A stretch of DNA of 64,000 nt from Raffaelea ambrosiae (taxonomy: Eukaryota > Ascomycota > Sordariomycetes > Ophiostomatales > Ophiostomataceae), in assembly GCA_002778195.1 (NCBI GenBank), contig PCDI01000007.1, positions 281,735 through 345,734 on the forward strand, read 5' to 3'. Below the pieces are notes generated by a model that was not told the DNA's origin, ran no database searches, and saw only the letters and a program-made list of their open reading frames with translations. Below are positions 1 to 11,552 of this stretch, piece after piece. The position numbers were made by a program, and so were the translations under genes. Position 1 is the stretch's first letter. Each line of letters starts with the position of its first letter.

Positions 1-1089
1 TGTGGCGGTACATCCGCGAGTTGGGCCTTCCAAGTACGTCAATGGCAAGAGACCATGTTTGTGTAGCTTCAGATCTGGTAACTAATCTTTCCACTCCACC
101 GCATAGTTGAAGTGTACGTGGGCGTCCAAGAAATCTCACGGCTACCCCAGGAAGATTTCTGCTTCCCCTTGGAGCGAACCAAAGTCTTTGGGCTGGACCA
201 CCCAGACATCTTTTTACTTACCGCCATTGTCTTTGTCACGAAACTGCTCTTTCCCTTTAACGAGGACGGTAGGAACCGAATCGTGCAGGGCATGGAGGGG
301 GACGACGACGACGAAGCGAATATTCCTGGGCCCATGCTGTTCATGAACTGGAGAAAGTGGCAGGTTCTTCACAAGAATCCCGATGAAGACAACGCGGATT
401 CTCCGAATCACCTTAATAGGCGTGATATTGGCAAACTGCGTTCCGTCGATGCCTGGACGATGACGCCTGGGCAAATCGACGACTACTTGGACTGGCACCA
501 AGAATTTCGCTTGAAGCATAGACAAGGTATGTTGCGAACGGGAATACCGGATGAAGTATGATACGCCATTCTAACCACAAGAATTAAAATAGACAATCGC
601 CATATGCTGCGGCTCTTCCCTTTGCAAATCGTCCAGCGGGAAAACCCTGCAGCGGAAGAGACTGAGGAAGACATTGACGCACGTTATCAGAAGACGCAAG
701 AGACATGCCTGTCACTAGTTATGCCTCCAACTATATCGGCTAGGCGCACACAAAGTAAAAGCAAGAAAGAGGGCAAGAAGAAACAACCAGCCTCTTCCTT
801 TACAACCATCAGCTTGGCTGCCCGGACCTTTGCACACTACCGCAAAGAGAGCGAACTACCCGAAACGGCTTATGCATTCTACAGCAAGGCAGCTTATCTG
901 GGCGGCATCACAATACGAATGCTAGTCCAGTCTGTTTACAAGCTGGAGCGGCGCTGGCGAGCCTGGGCCAAGGCACAGGAGGCTGAGGAGAAGGCAATGC
1001 GAAAACGCCAGGAAGAAGAGCGGGACGAAGGCGCAGGCGACGAAGGGGAGGATATCGATATGCAAGACGACGAGAGTATACAAGGATGA
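1..1089 (+). CDS. RRN7: RNA polymerase I initiation factor Rrn7 (TAF1B-like), 3' part
   Basis: C-terminal part of a gene cut by the left edge. Exons are <1..33, 107..526 and 593..1089 (TGA), giving 315 residues. Intron 1 (34-106) has donor GTACGT, an AACTAAT branch region and acceptor CATAG. Intron 2 (527-592) has GTATGT, a CTAAC branch at 571 and AAATAG. Joining them gives a continuous frame through RELGLPIEVY and DHPDIFLL...TKLLFPF, the cyclin-fold region typical of fungal Rrn7. The family binds the rDNA core promoter within core factor and works like TFIIB for Pol I; the N-terminal zinc ribbon would lie outside the window. The C-terminus is charged, with a coiled region rich in E, K and R. 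An AATAAA lies 31 nt past the stop (1120-1125). Identification rests on motif memory of the family, so it is good but not certain. Confidence 0.8.
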
Positions 1090-1451
1090 GAGAGCGAGAA
1101 TTTACGAATGCACGAAGATAATAAAAACGCGATACCCAGAGAGAGAGATAGAGAAAAGGGGAGTCAAATGGCATACGAACGTAAATAGACTTCACGACTA
1201 AGACGATGCATGTACCTATGTATTTTTGTTCACGTGATAGGGTTTGCACCGGACGAAAGCCTGAACCATTTTACGCTCGGAACAGCGGGGCAATTTTGTT
1301 CCACCGATTTTTCGTGGCCCATTTTTGGTAGCGCACCACAATTTTGCTGGTTAGAAGTTTTGTCTCCCCTCCCGATTTCGTCTTCCCTTTTCTTAATTTT
1401 TTTGCCTCTACGAAAACCATCACCACCCAGTTCTTCACGACTGTCGCCAAG
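1090..1451. promoter_or_regulatory. Rrn7 3' end and ubiquitin-eL40 promoter/leader
   Basis: The first part holds the Rrn7 poly(A) signal. From about 1300 the + strand turns pyrimidine-rich (TTTTCTTAATTTTTTTGCC and similar), as is usual just before transcription starts in highly expressed fungal genes. The untranslated part of the first eL40 exon runs up to 1451. No further gene is seen. Confidence 0.5.
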
Positions 1452-2311
<860 letters not shown>

Positions 2312-3288
2312 ACAACTCGCCCCCCAAGGTGTTGTTGGGAGAGGAGAGGGAGAGAACAGAGAGTGTGTGTTGTATGCTCTCTCTGTGGCGGGGAAGAAAA
2401 ACAGCCTCAGAAAAACGAATTCCAAAAGTTTTGGGAAGACGGGATGGAGGAGGAGATGGATGGAAACTTCCGGCGTCATGCTTCATTGCGGTTTTATACA
2501 ACACCTTTCTTTGTTCCAGCTCGATTTCTTTTGTAATTGAAAAATGAAATGAGATCTAGTTCAGACGAGAAAAAATAGAGGGAATAAAAAAAGATGAAAA
2601 AAGAAACTGCATCCAAAGTATCCAGCAATCTCTATGTGATAGCCTTATGTGAGGACCGAAAACGCTTCCACTCCCTGGCATGAATGATCGATCTTCAAGC
2701 AGCTTTCTTTTGCTCTGGAGAAAGAAGAAGGCTTTGCAGATTTATTCGAGTGTATGAACTACACAACAGAGTTACTCTCTTAAACGGCCGAGTCAACACA
2801 ACTATCTATGTACGGATCTTTAGAAAGAGTTGATGCTGGCAAACGACTGTGCAAAACACAGCATCTGTGTAATGCGACGAACAATCGAGTTACTGCGGAC
2901 TATCATACAAAGTAAGATGAGGGATGCAGAGAAATGCATGCAAATTAACAAAGATTAATCAATGACCAGAACATTGCCCACTTAAAACAACAAAGTTGTA
3001 ACACTAAACACCGTCTTTCCTTTTCCCCCATGAAAACCATGATCCGCCCTCTTGGTTTATAGTACAGTGCAGGCGGTACCGCCCGCTTTTCCAACTCAAT
3101 TTCTCTCTGGGAGATTTTTTGTGCGTGTCCATGTTTCCCGTATGCGTTAGACAGCACACCGGCGAGCAAAGAAAAAAGGCAAGTCCAACGAGAGGAGGCA
3201 CTTGCTTTTCTTCAAATGATTCTCCTTCAACGGTTTTCTTTCAATCGACTCCCACCCTCCTGGACAATTCCTGGGGAGGGGGAGCAGC
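2312..3288. other. Convergent 3' intergenic region, eL40 / YIP1-family gene
   Basis: About 1 kb between two converging genes. It holds an AATAAA at 2583-2588 downstream of eL40 and AT-rich sequence. No coding region, tRNA or repeat was recognised; the short open frames are low-complexity. Confidence 0.5.
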
Positions 3289-4292
3289 CTAGAAGAGCAT
3301 GAACGACGGCGGTGGTGCTGCGGCATCGCCGTCCCCTCCTCCTCCGGTCTTGGGCGCCTTCGCCACAGGACTGTGGTGTGCAAAGAACAAGAACTTGATC
3401 GTCACCGCCAGCGCCAGGTGCAGCACGACCACAATGATCAGCAGAATCTTGCTCGTCTGCCGGTCCGTCGCCGAGAGCACCGGGTACAGGTTGCGCAGCA
3501 AGAACGTGACGGACAGGCCGAACCCGACGGCCACAAAGACCCAGTTGAGAATGTCCAGGTGCGACCAGCCGATCAGCGCGACGGGCACCCAAATCAGGTT
3601 GCCGTAGCCGTACAGCGCCCAGCACTCGAGCAGGTTGGCCGACTCGGAGCCAAAGTAGCGCAGCGCCGCAAACAGCAGCACGGGGATGACCAGGGTGTAG
3701 CCGTAGATGAGGCCGGCGGCGCCGCTGAGGAGGGTAAAGTCGTAGGCAAAGGGCGCGTCGCCCGTGCTGGCCAGGTACTGGCTGATGGTGCCGCTCAGGA
3801 ACAGGATGAAAATGACCGTCGTGGCGATCCAAAAGGGCCCGTACAGGTCGGCGTTGCCCTCGAGCACGTCGAGGAAATTCGCCCGCGGGAAGAGCGCGGC
3901 CCAGCACCGCGCCAGCACCGACGACGTGTCGACGTCAAAGAACTGCGCGTAGAACGAGAGCGTCCACAGGAACCGCTTGCTGCCGACGCCGCCGCCGGCT
4001 CCACTCCCGCCGCTCGATGCCGTGACCGGCAGTGGCAGGCCCGAGCTGCCGGGACCCTTGCGCCCGCCCGGGGCCGTGTCGTTGAAGTTGGAGTTGTGAA
4101 ATTCGAGGTCCTCCTGGAGGTCCGTGTGGCCGAGGTCGCCCTGTAACAAAAAAAGGAAAAAAAAAAAAAGAAAAAGAAAACGTCAGCCCCTATTTGATCC
4201 CTACCAACATTACGGCCAATCCTTTTCCCTCGGGAGAATGGTCCTACCTCGTCGTCGACGTCGACAACAGCATCGTATCCTGCTCCCGACAT
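3289..4292 (-). CDS. YIP1-domain Golgi/ER membrane protein
   Basis: Exons (minus) are 4292..4248 and 4140..3289; 298 aa. The 107-nt intron has donor GTAGGA and acceptor TTACAG, and joins MSGAGYDAVVDVDDE to GDLGHTDLQEDLEF. The N-terminal ~100 residues are hydrophilic and Gly/Ser-rich. Five hydrophobic segments follow at about 117-138, 150-177, 186-207, 212-237 and 246-267, the layout of the YIP1 (YIPF) family. Family members sit in ER-Golgi membranes and interact with Rab GTPases in vesicle traffic. The start was chosen because the in-frame ATG at 4149 would omit the conserved acidic N-terminus and lies in the intron. Which YIP paralogue this is (Yip4/Yip5 or YIPF1/2 type) cannot be settled by eye. 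A Rab GDI gene lies 2.4 kb further on, on the same strand. Confidence 0.85.
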
Positions 4293-5355
4293 GATGGGCG
4301 ATTCGATATTCTCGTCTTTTCAGAAGACTGCGTGGCTAGGGAGTATCGCGAGGAGACGGTAGGTGATCGATTCAGCAAAAGAAGCACGTAGCACAAGGTA
4401 GGGGCACCGAGCTGGTCAGCCTGTGGCCGGGGTTGTCTGGTCTTCAGGGTCTGCTTGTCGGCTGGTGATACCCGTCTCCGTTTCTATGGCACTTCTTCCG
4501 TTGTGAGCTTAGGTGTGCGTGCCGCGCAAGGTCTGGTTTCCTGCCGTAGTCCATTAGTTATCACAAAACCTGTATCGAGGTTGTGTCAAGACTCCCGCTT
4601 ACCTTTTCCAGAATGTTGTTTTGGGGGTAGAGGCGCGAGCGTGGATTGTATTGAGCTCTAACAGGCGCAGTTGGTTCATGACCTTTGCCTACATTCGCGG
4701 AAGCCACGTAACTTTGTCCTCGTGTTCGCACGTGACAGCTCCCAGAAGTTCGGTCCCTTCTTTCAACCCCTGACTCAATTTCAAGGTGCGCTGTGGGGAA
4801 CAAGCTGCCTCTACAAGGTTAGCGGGTTAGGCAGGCACTCTATCACCTGACCGTCAGTAGAACATTCTGATTCAGCGTTTACAGTGCAAAACACAGTCTA
4901 TCGTCGTATATCTTCACTATAAGAGAATTGGCCGCTTTCTACAAAGATAAGCAACGCAAAGTGTGTAAAGGGAGCCTGGAATTTGCAGGCCAGTGATGTA
5001 CGAGTTGTCGGAAGACGCTGTTTTGGGAAAAATACAGCCTATTCCAGGCGCTTTGGGCCGCCTAATTGGACTGGTAACTAGTTAATTATCTCCTTAAAAC
5101 CAGTGTTTATATCAACTAGATAGACACAGCACGAGAATACTTCAAGGACCAAATTTCCGCCTTTTCTCTGCATGGTTATACATGAAAAGAAAAGTACTTT
5201 TTGTTTGTTTGTTTGTATGCATGCTTGCATCCTGTCACCGCGATTTTTCCACCGGGAGACTGTTCTATGATTAACAATCATTTTCTATGCCAATCGACAT
5301 GCTGTCGGTGTCCATATCCTAAATACGATCTATGGTTGCTCTTTCTCTTGTCTCC
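4293..5355. promoter_or_regulatory. Upstream region of the YIP1-family gene
   Basis: 1.06 kb holding the minus-strand promoter of the YIP1-family gene and the 3' flank of the rhodanese gene. AT-rich, with a short TTTG repeat near 5200. No gene, tRNA or clear motif recognised. Confidence 0.4.
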
Positions 5356-6098
5356 TCAGTGCTTAATCGCTCCGCCGCTCCCCGCCCAGTCCAGCCAGCT
5401 CCCCGGGTACTCACCCACCTTCTTCCAGCCGGCCTCCTTGGCCAGTCCAGCCGCCGCCCGGCTCCGCACACCCGCCTTGCAATAGAAAACAACCTCGGTG
5501 TCGGGGGAAGGCCGAGAAAAGTTGTACTTGTCCTCGAACTCGTCCTCGCTCAGAAAGAAGCTCTCGGGGGCCGAGGAAACGGGTATGTTTATGGCACCGG
5601 GGATGCGGCCGGTTTCCTTGAGCTCATGTGGTTCGCGGACGTCTGGGAATGTTAGAAAGAAAACTGTGAAAGTAGGGGGTGAGCAGGTATAAAGTGTATG
5701 GACATACCGACAATGACAACAGGCGAGTCCGTCGCCTTGGTCAGCTTTTGGATCTGTAACCTTTTGTTAGAAGGCGGTTCTGGTGTCACAAAGAAACGTC
5801 CTTCCCCAGACACACACACCTCTTCGAAAGACCAGATCTTGCTCTCGGGTTGCGGCGCCGACGTCGACTCGGAGGAGTATGCCCGCCGAGCTGCTGGAAC
5901 AGCCCAGCTCTGGCTGGTGCTGCATCCTAGCAGTTGTTGCCGGCAGGACGAGACGGTGGAGGGAGAGAAGGAAGCCATACTCCGAGCGGCGGTCACTGCA
6001 GCCGTCGCATGCCGGCGCACAACGGCTGGCGATGGCTTGGAGAGGCGCAGCAGGGACGGAAGGGTCCGCGCGGCGAGCCGGCTGGAAGAGGAGGCCAT
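5356..6098 (-). CDS. Mitochondrial rhodanese-domain protein (thiosulfate sulfurtransferase-like)
   Basis: Exons (minus) are 6098..5820, 5753..5708 and 5642..5356; 203 aa. Intron 1 has donor GTGTGT and acceptor TTACAG (66 nt); intron 2 has GTATGT and CCCAG (65 nt). The first ~90 residues are rich in Ser, Ala and Arg with almost no acidic residues, a likely mitochondrial presequence. A single rhodanese domain follows: VVIVDVREPHEL near 105-115, RIPGAINIP near 122-129, and the catalytic loop CKAGVRS starting at Cys163, ending GSWLDWA. The family moves sulfane sulfur from thiosulfate or persulfides to thiol acceptors through the loop cysteine. It resembles yeast Rdl1/Rdl2, but no paralogue can be assigned. 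The start is the first ATG giving the basic leader; the internal Met at 41 is an alternative. Confidence 0.9.
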
Positions 6099-6736
6099 TA
6101 TGGTTGGGGGGTGCGTTGAACCAAAAAAAAGACAAACTCTCTCTCTCTCTCTCTTTCAAGGGAGGGGGTGCTCTCCTCTTGTCTCTCGTTTCTCTCTTCT
6201 CAAGCTGGACGGAGGGTTTTCTTGGCGGGTTGGAGGGCGGTTGGTCGGCAAAGTCGTCCAAAAGCGGAGTAAAAGAAAGAGTGTGTGTCAAAGGCCGGGG
6301 CTAGTTTGTGAGCAGTGCCCGGCCGCTGGAAGCTCTCTGGAGCTAGGTCAGACTAATGGTAAACCCCGCTGATGTCAGCGTTTCGGTATTAGTTAAGTAG
6401 CTAACATCATGTAAGAGGTTATAGGGAGGTAGATGGAGAAGCAGGAAAAGAGAAAAAAGAAAAGCAGCACCAAAGTGGACGGAATTAGACAGGATTCCAA
6501 TAATAATTAGACACAAAGGTCAAACGAAATATGGCACACGTTTACCGGTTTCCAAACAGCCTTCCACAAACGTATTTACGTGGGACTATCCATTCAGCCT
6601 CAATGCCAGTTTCTACGTAGCGAACAAGAACGAAAAAAAAAGTATATCAGTGCGTATGCCGTCTCCCCCTCTCGCATTTCTTATATTCCGCTCACTCTCC
6701 TTCTTCGCTCTCCTCCGTTTCCTACTACATACACTT
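6099..6736. promoter_or_regulatory. Rhodanese promoter and GDI 3' flank
   Basis: A CT repeat at about 6138-6154 lies 40-55 nt upstream of the rhodanese ATG; on the coding strand it reads as a GA tract. The rest is AT-rich, with no recognisable gene. Confidence 0.4.
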
Positions 6737-8737
6737 TCACTCGTCAGCCACCTGGATACCCTCCCGCAGTCCTTCGACCACCAGCTCCTGGCCCTGGCAC
6801 CGCCGGTAGATATCCTTGACGTCGTCGGTGGTCGTCTCGAAGTGGCTAGTTGCATCGTAGCTCTTGGAAATGAAAATGTTGTCCTTGGTGCCGTCCTCAA
6901 GGGGCTCGTACAGCGGGATGGGAGCACCCTACTGTGGTCAGTCTCTTACAACATGAATAATAATAAAAACAAGAGGGAGAGAGAAACTCCCTCGAGTCAG
7001 GCACATACCATAAACTGCTCCTCGATCTTGCCCAGACGCTCCAGGCCAGGCTGCAGCTCCAGGTGGTGGTTGGCCTCGGTCTCGGCTATGGTCGACACAA
7101 TGGCGATCCAGTAGCCCTTGGGGCAGACGTTGTGTGCCGAAGAGACGCAGGCAATGTAGATGTCTAGAATTTGTTAGTCACCGCCAATCTCCTGTTCTTC
7201 GCCTGTCGTCGGTTCTCCTCCTGTCTTCTGTTCTTCGCCTCTTCACTTGCACACAGGGAGCTTACCGTTTTTCCGGCCAACCTGGCTCTGGGGAATGATC
7301 AGCTGGCACGAGTCGGCCTCGGTGGTGTTGGCCAGCGGGTGCTTGAGGATGCAGATGGCGCGCAGGACGTGGCCGACGACGCGGACCTTGTCCGTGAAGT
7401 AGGACGGGTCGCCAATGATGAACTTGGCCTTGGTCTCAAAGTCGATCTTGTCGTCGCCGTTGACCATGGTCGCCTTGATTCCGACGGCCTTGCCGTCCTC
7501 GTACTGGACCTCGTTGATGTGGGTGTTGAGCATGTAGGTGCCGCCGTAGATGGCCGACAGGCGTGCGAAGCCCTGGGGCAGCTCGCCGAGGCCGTAGAGC
7601 GGGTAGATGTAGGGCGACTTGCCGTAGCGGGCGACGCTGTTGCCATACAGACGGATGCGTTCAATGGCCTCGGGAGCGCCGCCGGGCGTGCTGATGTAGC
7701 TGTCGGTGAGGTACAGAGCCATGGCGTGGCCGATAAAGTCCTTGGTGGTGGCCTCGAGGCCGAACTTGTCAAAGACGTCCTTCATGGTGGCCTTGGAAAT
7801 GTCAAGGCCCTTGTGGGTGGCCGGGTCCTTGAGATCGAACGCGCCCACCCATTCCAGGAAGCTCTTCATCCGGCGCTTCTCAAAGATGCCCATCAGCGGT
7901 GACCGCAGGGCCTCGGAGGCGTCGGCCGGCACCTTGGCCACGGTGGCACGGGGGCCGTTGCCCTGCTGGACATAGCTGCCGGAGATCTGGCGGAACTCGA
8001 GGTAGCGGGTGACGTCGGTGGACACCAGGATGTTGGTCAGCTCGCCGGACGAGATGAGGAACTTGGGCACGAGATCAATGTTCCAGTCGTTGAGACGGCC
8101 GTAGTTCTTCCAAGGCTCCTTGCCGGAGTAGTTGCCGTACTTCTTGTAGAGCTGCAAGGGGGGTTAGAAAGGGGGCAAAAGAAGAACCGCCAGTGAAGGG
8201 AGGAGGGGGGGGGTTATGGGTGTCAGACTGACCGCCTCGAGGTTGAGGGATGCTGCCTCGCTACGCCAAACAGAAAAGTTAGCTATATATGAGCACCTTT
8301 TCTCCTGCTGGCCTCGTCTGGGCCACGGCAACTTCTCCCCTCTTTCTTTCTCTCTCATCCTGATCCTTCGCATTCCACCTACCCTCCATAGTGGTCGTTC
8401 CGGTCAATGTGCAGAACCTTCTTGCCCTTGACACTGAGAACACTGTTGTTGAGAAAAGAAACTCTGTCAGCAACCGTAGCTTTGGAAGCCTGCCTGGTTT
8501 CGGCGATCGGGGTGCCGGCATCGTCGCAAGCTCACCCAGAGAGAATGCACTCCGTCAGTCCTGCAGAGCACGCACACAAGAGTCAGTCCCGGAGCTTCGT
8601 TTAGCATTCAGCGTCGTCACCGCCATCCCTGTCAAGAGCCTCTCCACTGGGGCCCCAATCTAAAAGTCCCCCCCGAGCAGACAAAACATACCTGTGCCCA
8701 GCACAATGACATCGTATTCCTTGGCGATTTCATCCAT
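6737..8737 (-). CDS. GDI1: Rab GDP-dissociation inhibitor
   Basis: Seven exons (minus): 8737..8692, 8560..8536, 8442..8383, 8260..8233, 8151..7266, 7163..7009 and 6928..6737; 1392 nt, 463 aa, close to the usual ~450. GDI extracts prenylated GDP-bound Rab/Ypt GTPases from membranes and returns them to donor compartments. Seen here: the N-terminal dinucleotide-fold motif DVIVLGTGLTECILSG (10-25), HIDRNDHYGGEAASLNLE, LVPKFLISSGELTNIL, and the conserved C-terminal half with YPLYGLGELPQGFARLSAIYGG and the C-terminal DDVKDIYRRC. All introns have GT-AG ends and restore frame. Exons 2 and 4 are only 25 and 28 nt, so automatic gene callers could miss them. The gene is single-copy and essential in yeast. 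Identity is secure. Confidence 0.97.
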
Positions 8738-9498
8738 GGTGATCGGTTGGTGCAGCAGTGGGATATCACGGTTGGCGACAGAACAATAGAACGCAGAAAT
8801 GAATAAAAGGAGGTGTGTGTGTGTGTGTGTGCCGACAGGGAAAAAAAGAAATAAAAAATAAGACAGAGAGCGAGGTGCGAGAGAGTGTGTGGACAATCAG
8901 AGGAGGCCTGGGCGCTTTGTCACAAGAGTTGGGGCGAGAGGAGGGAAACGCAACGCAAAAGCCCCGCCTGGGGGGACAGGCAACGGTGGGGTTGCTTTGG
9001 GTTCGGTTGCTTGTACAGAAGGGGTGAGGGGAGGAGAGAGCAGAGCTTCCTGCCGCTGTAACTTGGGGGGGGGGCCTCGACAGGTCAATGTGGGGCGCGG
9101 GCGAGCTCTATGCATTTCACACCGTATCTTAGTCCGAGATAGTTGATTCTTAGCAACTATAGGCCCCTGCAATACACCCGTGACCCTGTTTCGGCCACCA
9201 GCCTGGAACAATGCCACAAGTCTCAGGACGACACTCTTCGATCTCGTCTTACGGCTTTCTCAAAGCTCGAGACACGCTTTAACTATAGCCCAGGATATAA
9301 CCAGAAACCACGCGAAAGTCGGCCTTAGTGGTATTGTGCAGATAATGGTACATTGGCTTTGAACAGCTATGAAATGTTTTGTGTTTATACAATTGGTGAT
9401 TTCATATGGTTTTTTTTTCCTCTTCCTCTCCGTATATCTCTGCCATCCTTACATGTCCGTTTGCCCCTCTCTCGATTTTTTTTATTTTTATTTTTTAT
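8738..9498. promoter_or_regulatory. GDI1 promoter/leader and MRPL4 3' flank
   Basis: 761 bp. A (GT)n microsatellite at 8813-8831 lies about 75-95 nt upstream of the GDI1 ATG (CA repeat on the coding strand). At 9480-9500 an A/T run contains several minus-strand AATAAA hexamers that start inside the MRPL4 stop region and probably act as its poly(A) signal. No other gene seen. Confidence 0.45.
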
Positions 9499-10515
9499 TT
9501 ATCTCACAGGTGCCCGCTGCTCCTCTGAGGTACTGGGCTCTGGTACGGCCGCTTCTGCTGGAGCCGTCTCTTTCCCGCCCTCCGACGCCGCTTCTGCGTC
9601 TTCTTCTAGGTATGCTGACGGCCGGAAAGCTGGGCCGTCGCCTGACAGGTTGATCTCGGGGTCCTTCTTTGCCAGCTCCACGGCGTCCTCCCAAACGTAG
9701 AACCGCTCCGTCAGCACGTGCTTGATGCCTTTCATCGTTTTCCGGACCTAGTTTTGTTAGTAGGTGGAGGAGAAGGAGCGACGACAGGAAGAAAGAGGGT
9801 AAAAATGGGCAGAGTAACAGTGGACCAAATGTTCATGGTGCAAAGTCCTCATGGGACGATAGCCTGCAATGGAACTGTTCTCCACCAGCTTTTTTTTATA
9901 AAAAACACTCACCGCTTCATCTCTCTCGCCAGCCTCGTAGTCGCCGAAGCCAAGTTCAAACTGCTTCCGTGCCTCCTTGGCCGTGGCAATCCGGTTGCGC
10001 TCCTTCACGCACACCCACCACAGCTTGTGCAAGTCGTCCCAGCTCTTGCGCCGCAGCTCCTCCACCGTCCACGGCCGCCCAAACGCCGCGTCCTTGGCCG
10101 GCGTCTGTGCCACCTGCCTGTCGTAGAAAAACTGCCAGAGGCCGTGCTCCGGGTCAATCTCGGGTATCGTCATGGGCGAGGCTTTCTTGGCCAGCGAGGC
10201 TCCCTTGACGGGCTTCGGCAGCTGGTAGTCGGACACGGACAAGAACTCGCGGGGCCCGGAGCGGTAGATGCTGGAGACGCCGCGGTTGCGGTTGTTGTCG
10301 CGTGGGTGGTAGCGGCGTTTGCGCTTGGCGAGGGCGGGTGATGCAGAGAAGGAGCGAGAACAGGAGGCGGGGTTTTGCAATCGTGATGGCGACGGCGTCT
10401 GCGGTTGTTGTGAGGAGACGGAAGAGGGGAAGATGTTGTGAGAGGCTGTCGGGACGAGACTCCGGCTGAGACCGGCCAGGCGCAGACGCGCCGTCGAGGG
10501 CGCCAGCGCAGCCAT
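9499..10515 (-). CDS. MRPL4: Mitochondrial large-subunit ribosomal protein uL29m
   Basis: Exons (minus) are 10515..9913 and 9747..9499; 283 aa. The 165-nt intron has donor GTGAGT and acceptor ACTAG. The N-terminal ~60 residues are Ser/Arg/Ala-rich, a mitochondrial presequence. The MRP-L47/uL29 domain follows: RSGPREFLSVSDYQLP, DPEHGLWQFFYDRQ, RPWTVEELRRKSWDDLHKLWW, then VRKTMKGIKHVLTERFYVWEDA after the intron. The C-terminal tail is acidic and Ala/Glu-rich. uL29m lies near the exit tunnel of the mitoribosome. The start at 10515 was chosen by the presequence; an in-frame ATG at 10554 (MSYAASSLPIRTI) would add 13 residues and is a real alternative. Divergent from the 69-aa gene at 10833. Confidence 0.92.
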
Positions 10516-10832
10516 TATTGTCCGAATGGGGAGACTTGAGGCAGCGTAGCTCACACAAGCCTAGACAGAGGGTGTGGGGGTGGACGTCGGGAGGGGGGAG
10601 GGCGCGACAAAAGATGCTTCTTTTCAATCGTGACGGCAAGCTTTCACGACCGATTTTTTTCTGTTGGTCCCAATTGAAAGACCCACCTGTTCTTTGAACG
10701 TTCAATTCATGTGGCTGATTTGTGGCGGTGTCTGCTTTCCCGGGTGCAAAATGTCGACCCTGCACTAACACTGGGCCAATCACCACCAACGCTTTTTTAC
10801 GTCCCCCCCCCGAGCTTGAACCTCAGTCCAAC
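10516..10832. promoter_or_regulatory. Bidirectional promoter, MRPL4 / 69-aa gene
   Basis: 317 bp separate two divergent ATGs. The segment includes ATTGG (an inverted CCAAT box) on the + strand near 10775 and a C-run just before the + strand start. No other gene fits. Shared control is an inference from the spacing. Confidence 0.45.
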
Positions 10833-11130
10833 ATGTCTCTCTGGAAGTAAGTGAAAAGTCGGGGTCAATTTTTTTTTCAAAGATGCAGACACGTAACTTA
10901 TGATCTTGTCGTTATGTTTACTAACCCTTTCAAGATCGTATCTTGCGCTCGCGCCGAGGACGCGGGCCGGCGTCGGCATCGGCATCCTGCTCTGGGGCAC
11001 GGCCGGCCTGTACCTGTCTGATGCCGCCGGCGAGCGCATTGGCATCACGCCAACCGAGGCCGACAAGAAGGAGCTCGAACGCTTAACGCCAAAGATCCAT
11101 GTTGTGGATCATGAAGAACGGGACCCCTAG
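10833..11130 (+). CDS. Small single-pass membrane protein, unknown function
   Basis: Exons 10833..10846 and 10935..11130; 69 aa. The 88-nt intron has donor GTAAGT, branch ACTAAC at 10920-10925 and acceptor TTTCAAG. Without it the first five residues (MSLWK) are lost. The product has a basic N-terminus (KSYLALAPRTR), one hydrophobic helix at about 16-33 with several Gly (AGVGIGILLWGTAGLYL), then a charged C-terminal tail. That shape is common among small mitochondrial inner- or outer-membrane proteins of fungi, and the divergent neighbour is a mitoribosomal protein, so a mitochondrial place is plausible. I recall similar small fungal proteins but cannot name a family. Good codon bias and clean splice sites make it a real gene. 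Confidence 0.8.
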
Positions 11131-11552
11131 TCGCCGGGTGGACTGAGGTCCTCTTTCTTCTTTTCTGATGCCGTCCTCTGTTTTCAAATTGTCTTAAGTC
11201 TCTCACAGAGCCTGGACACCAGATTTCAAACAGAATCAACAGCCAGCGGCCGCATGATTTGCCCTTCCTGTCAGCTCATCGGGGGTATCAAACAGCTCAA
11301 ATCTAGGAGTGTCTTCATACGAGTGACAGAGAACTCGCTGGCAAATTTTCTGCGACGTTTCTCATATTGTATTCTTGACATGTATCATATTATCGCCCTG
11401 TCCAGCCTTGTGGCCGAAACGTTCATAGTTTAATGCTTTTCCCTGTAGTGACCCCTTGAGGCGTTTACCTGTACTGGGAAATACAGAATCCCCTTTACCG
11501 TCTATATTGTTGTTTCCCATTGAGACACCCCCTTTCCCAAACAACAAAAAGT
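11131..11552. other. Convergent 3' intergenic region
   Basis: 422 bp between the 3' ends of the 69-aa gene and ASK1. AT-rich mixed sequence; no gene or repeat seen. Confidence 0.5.
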
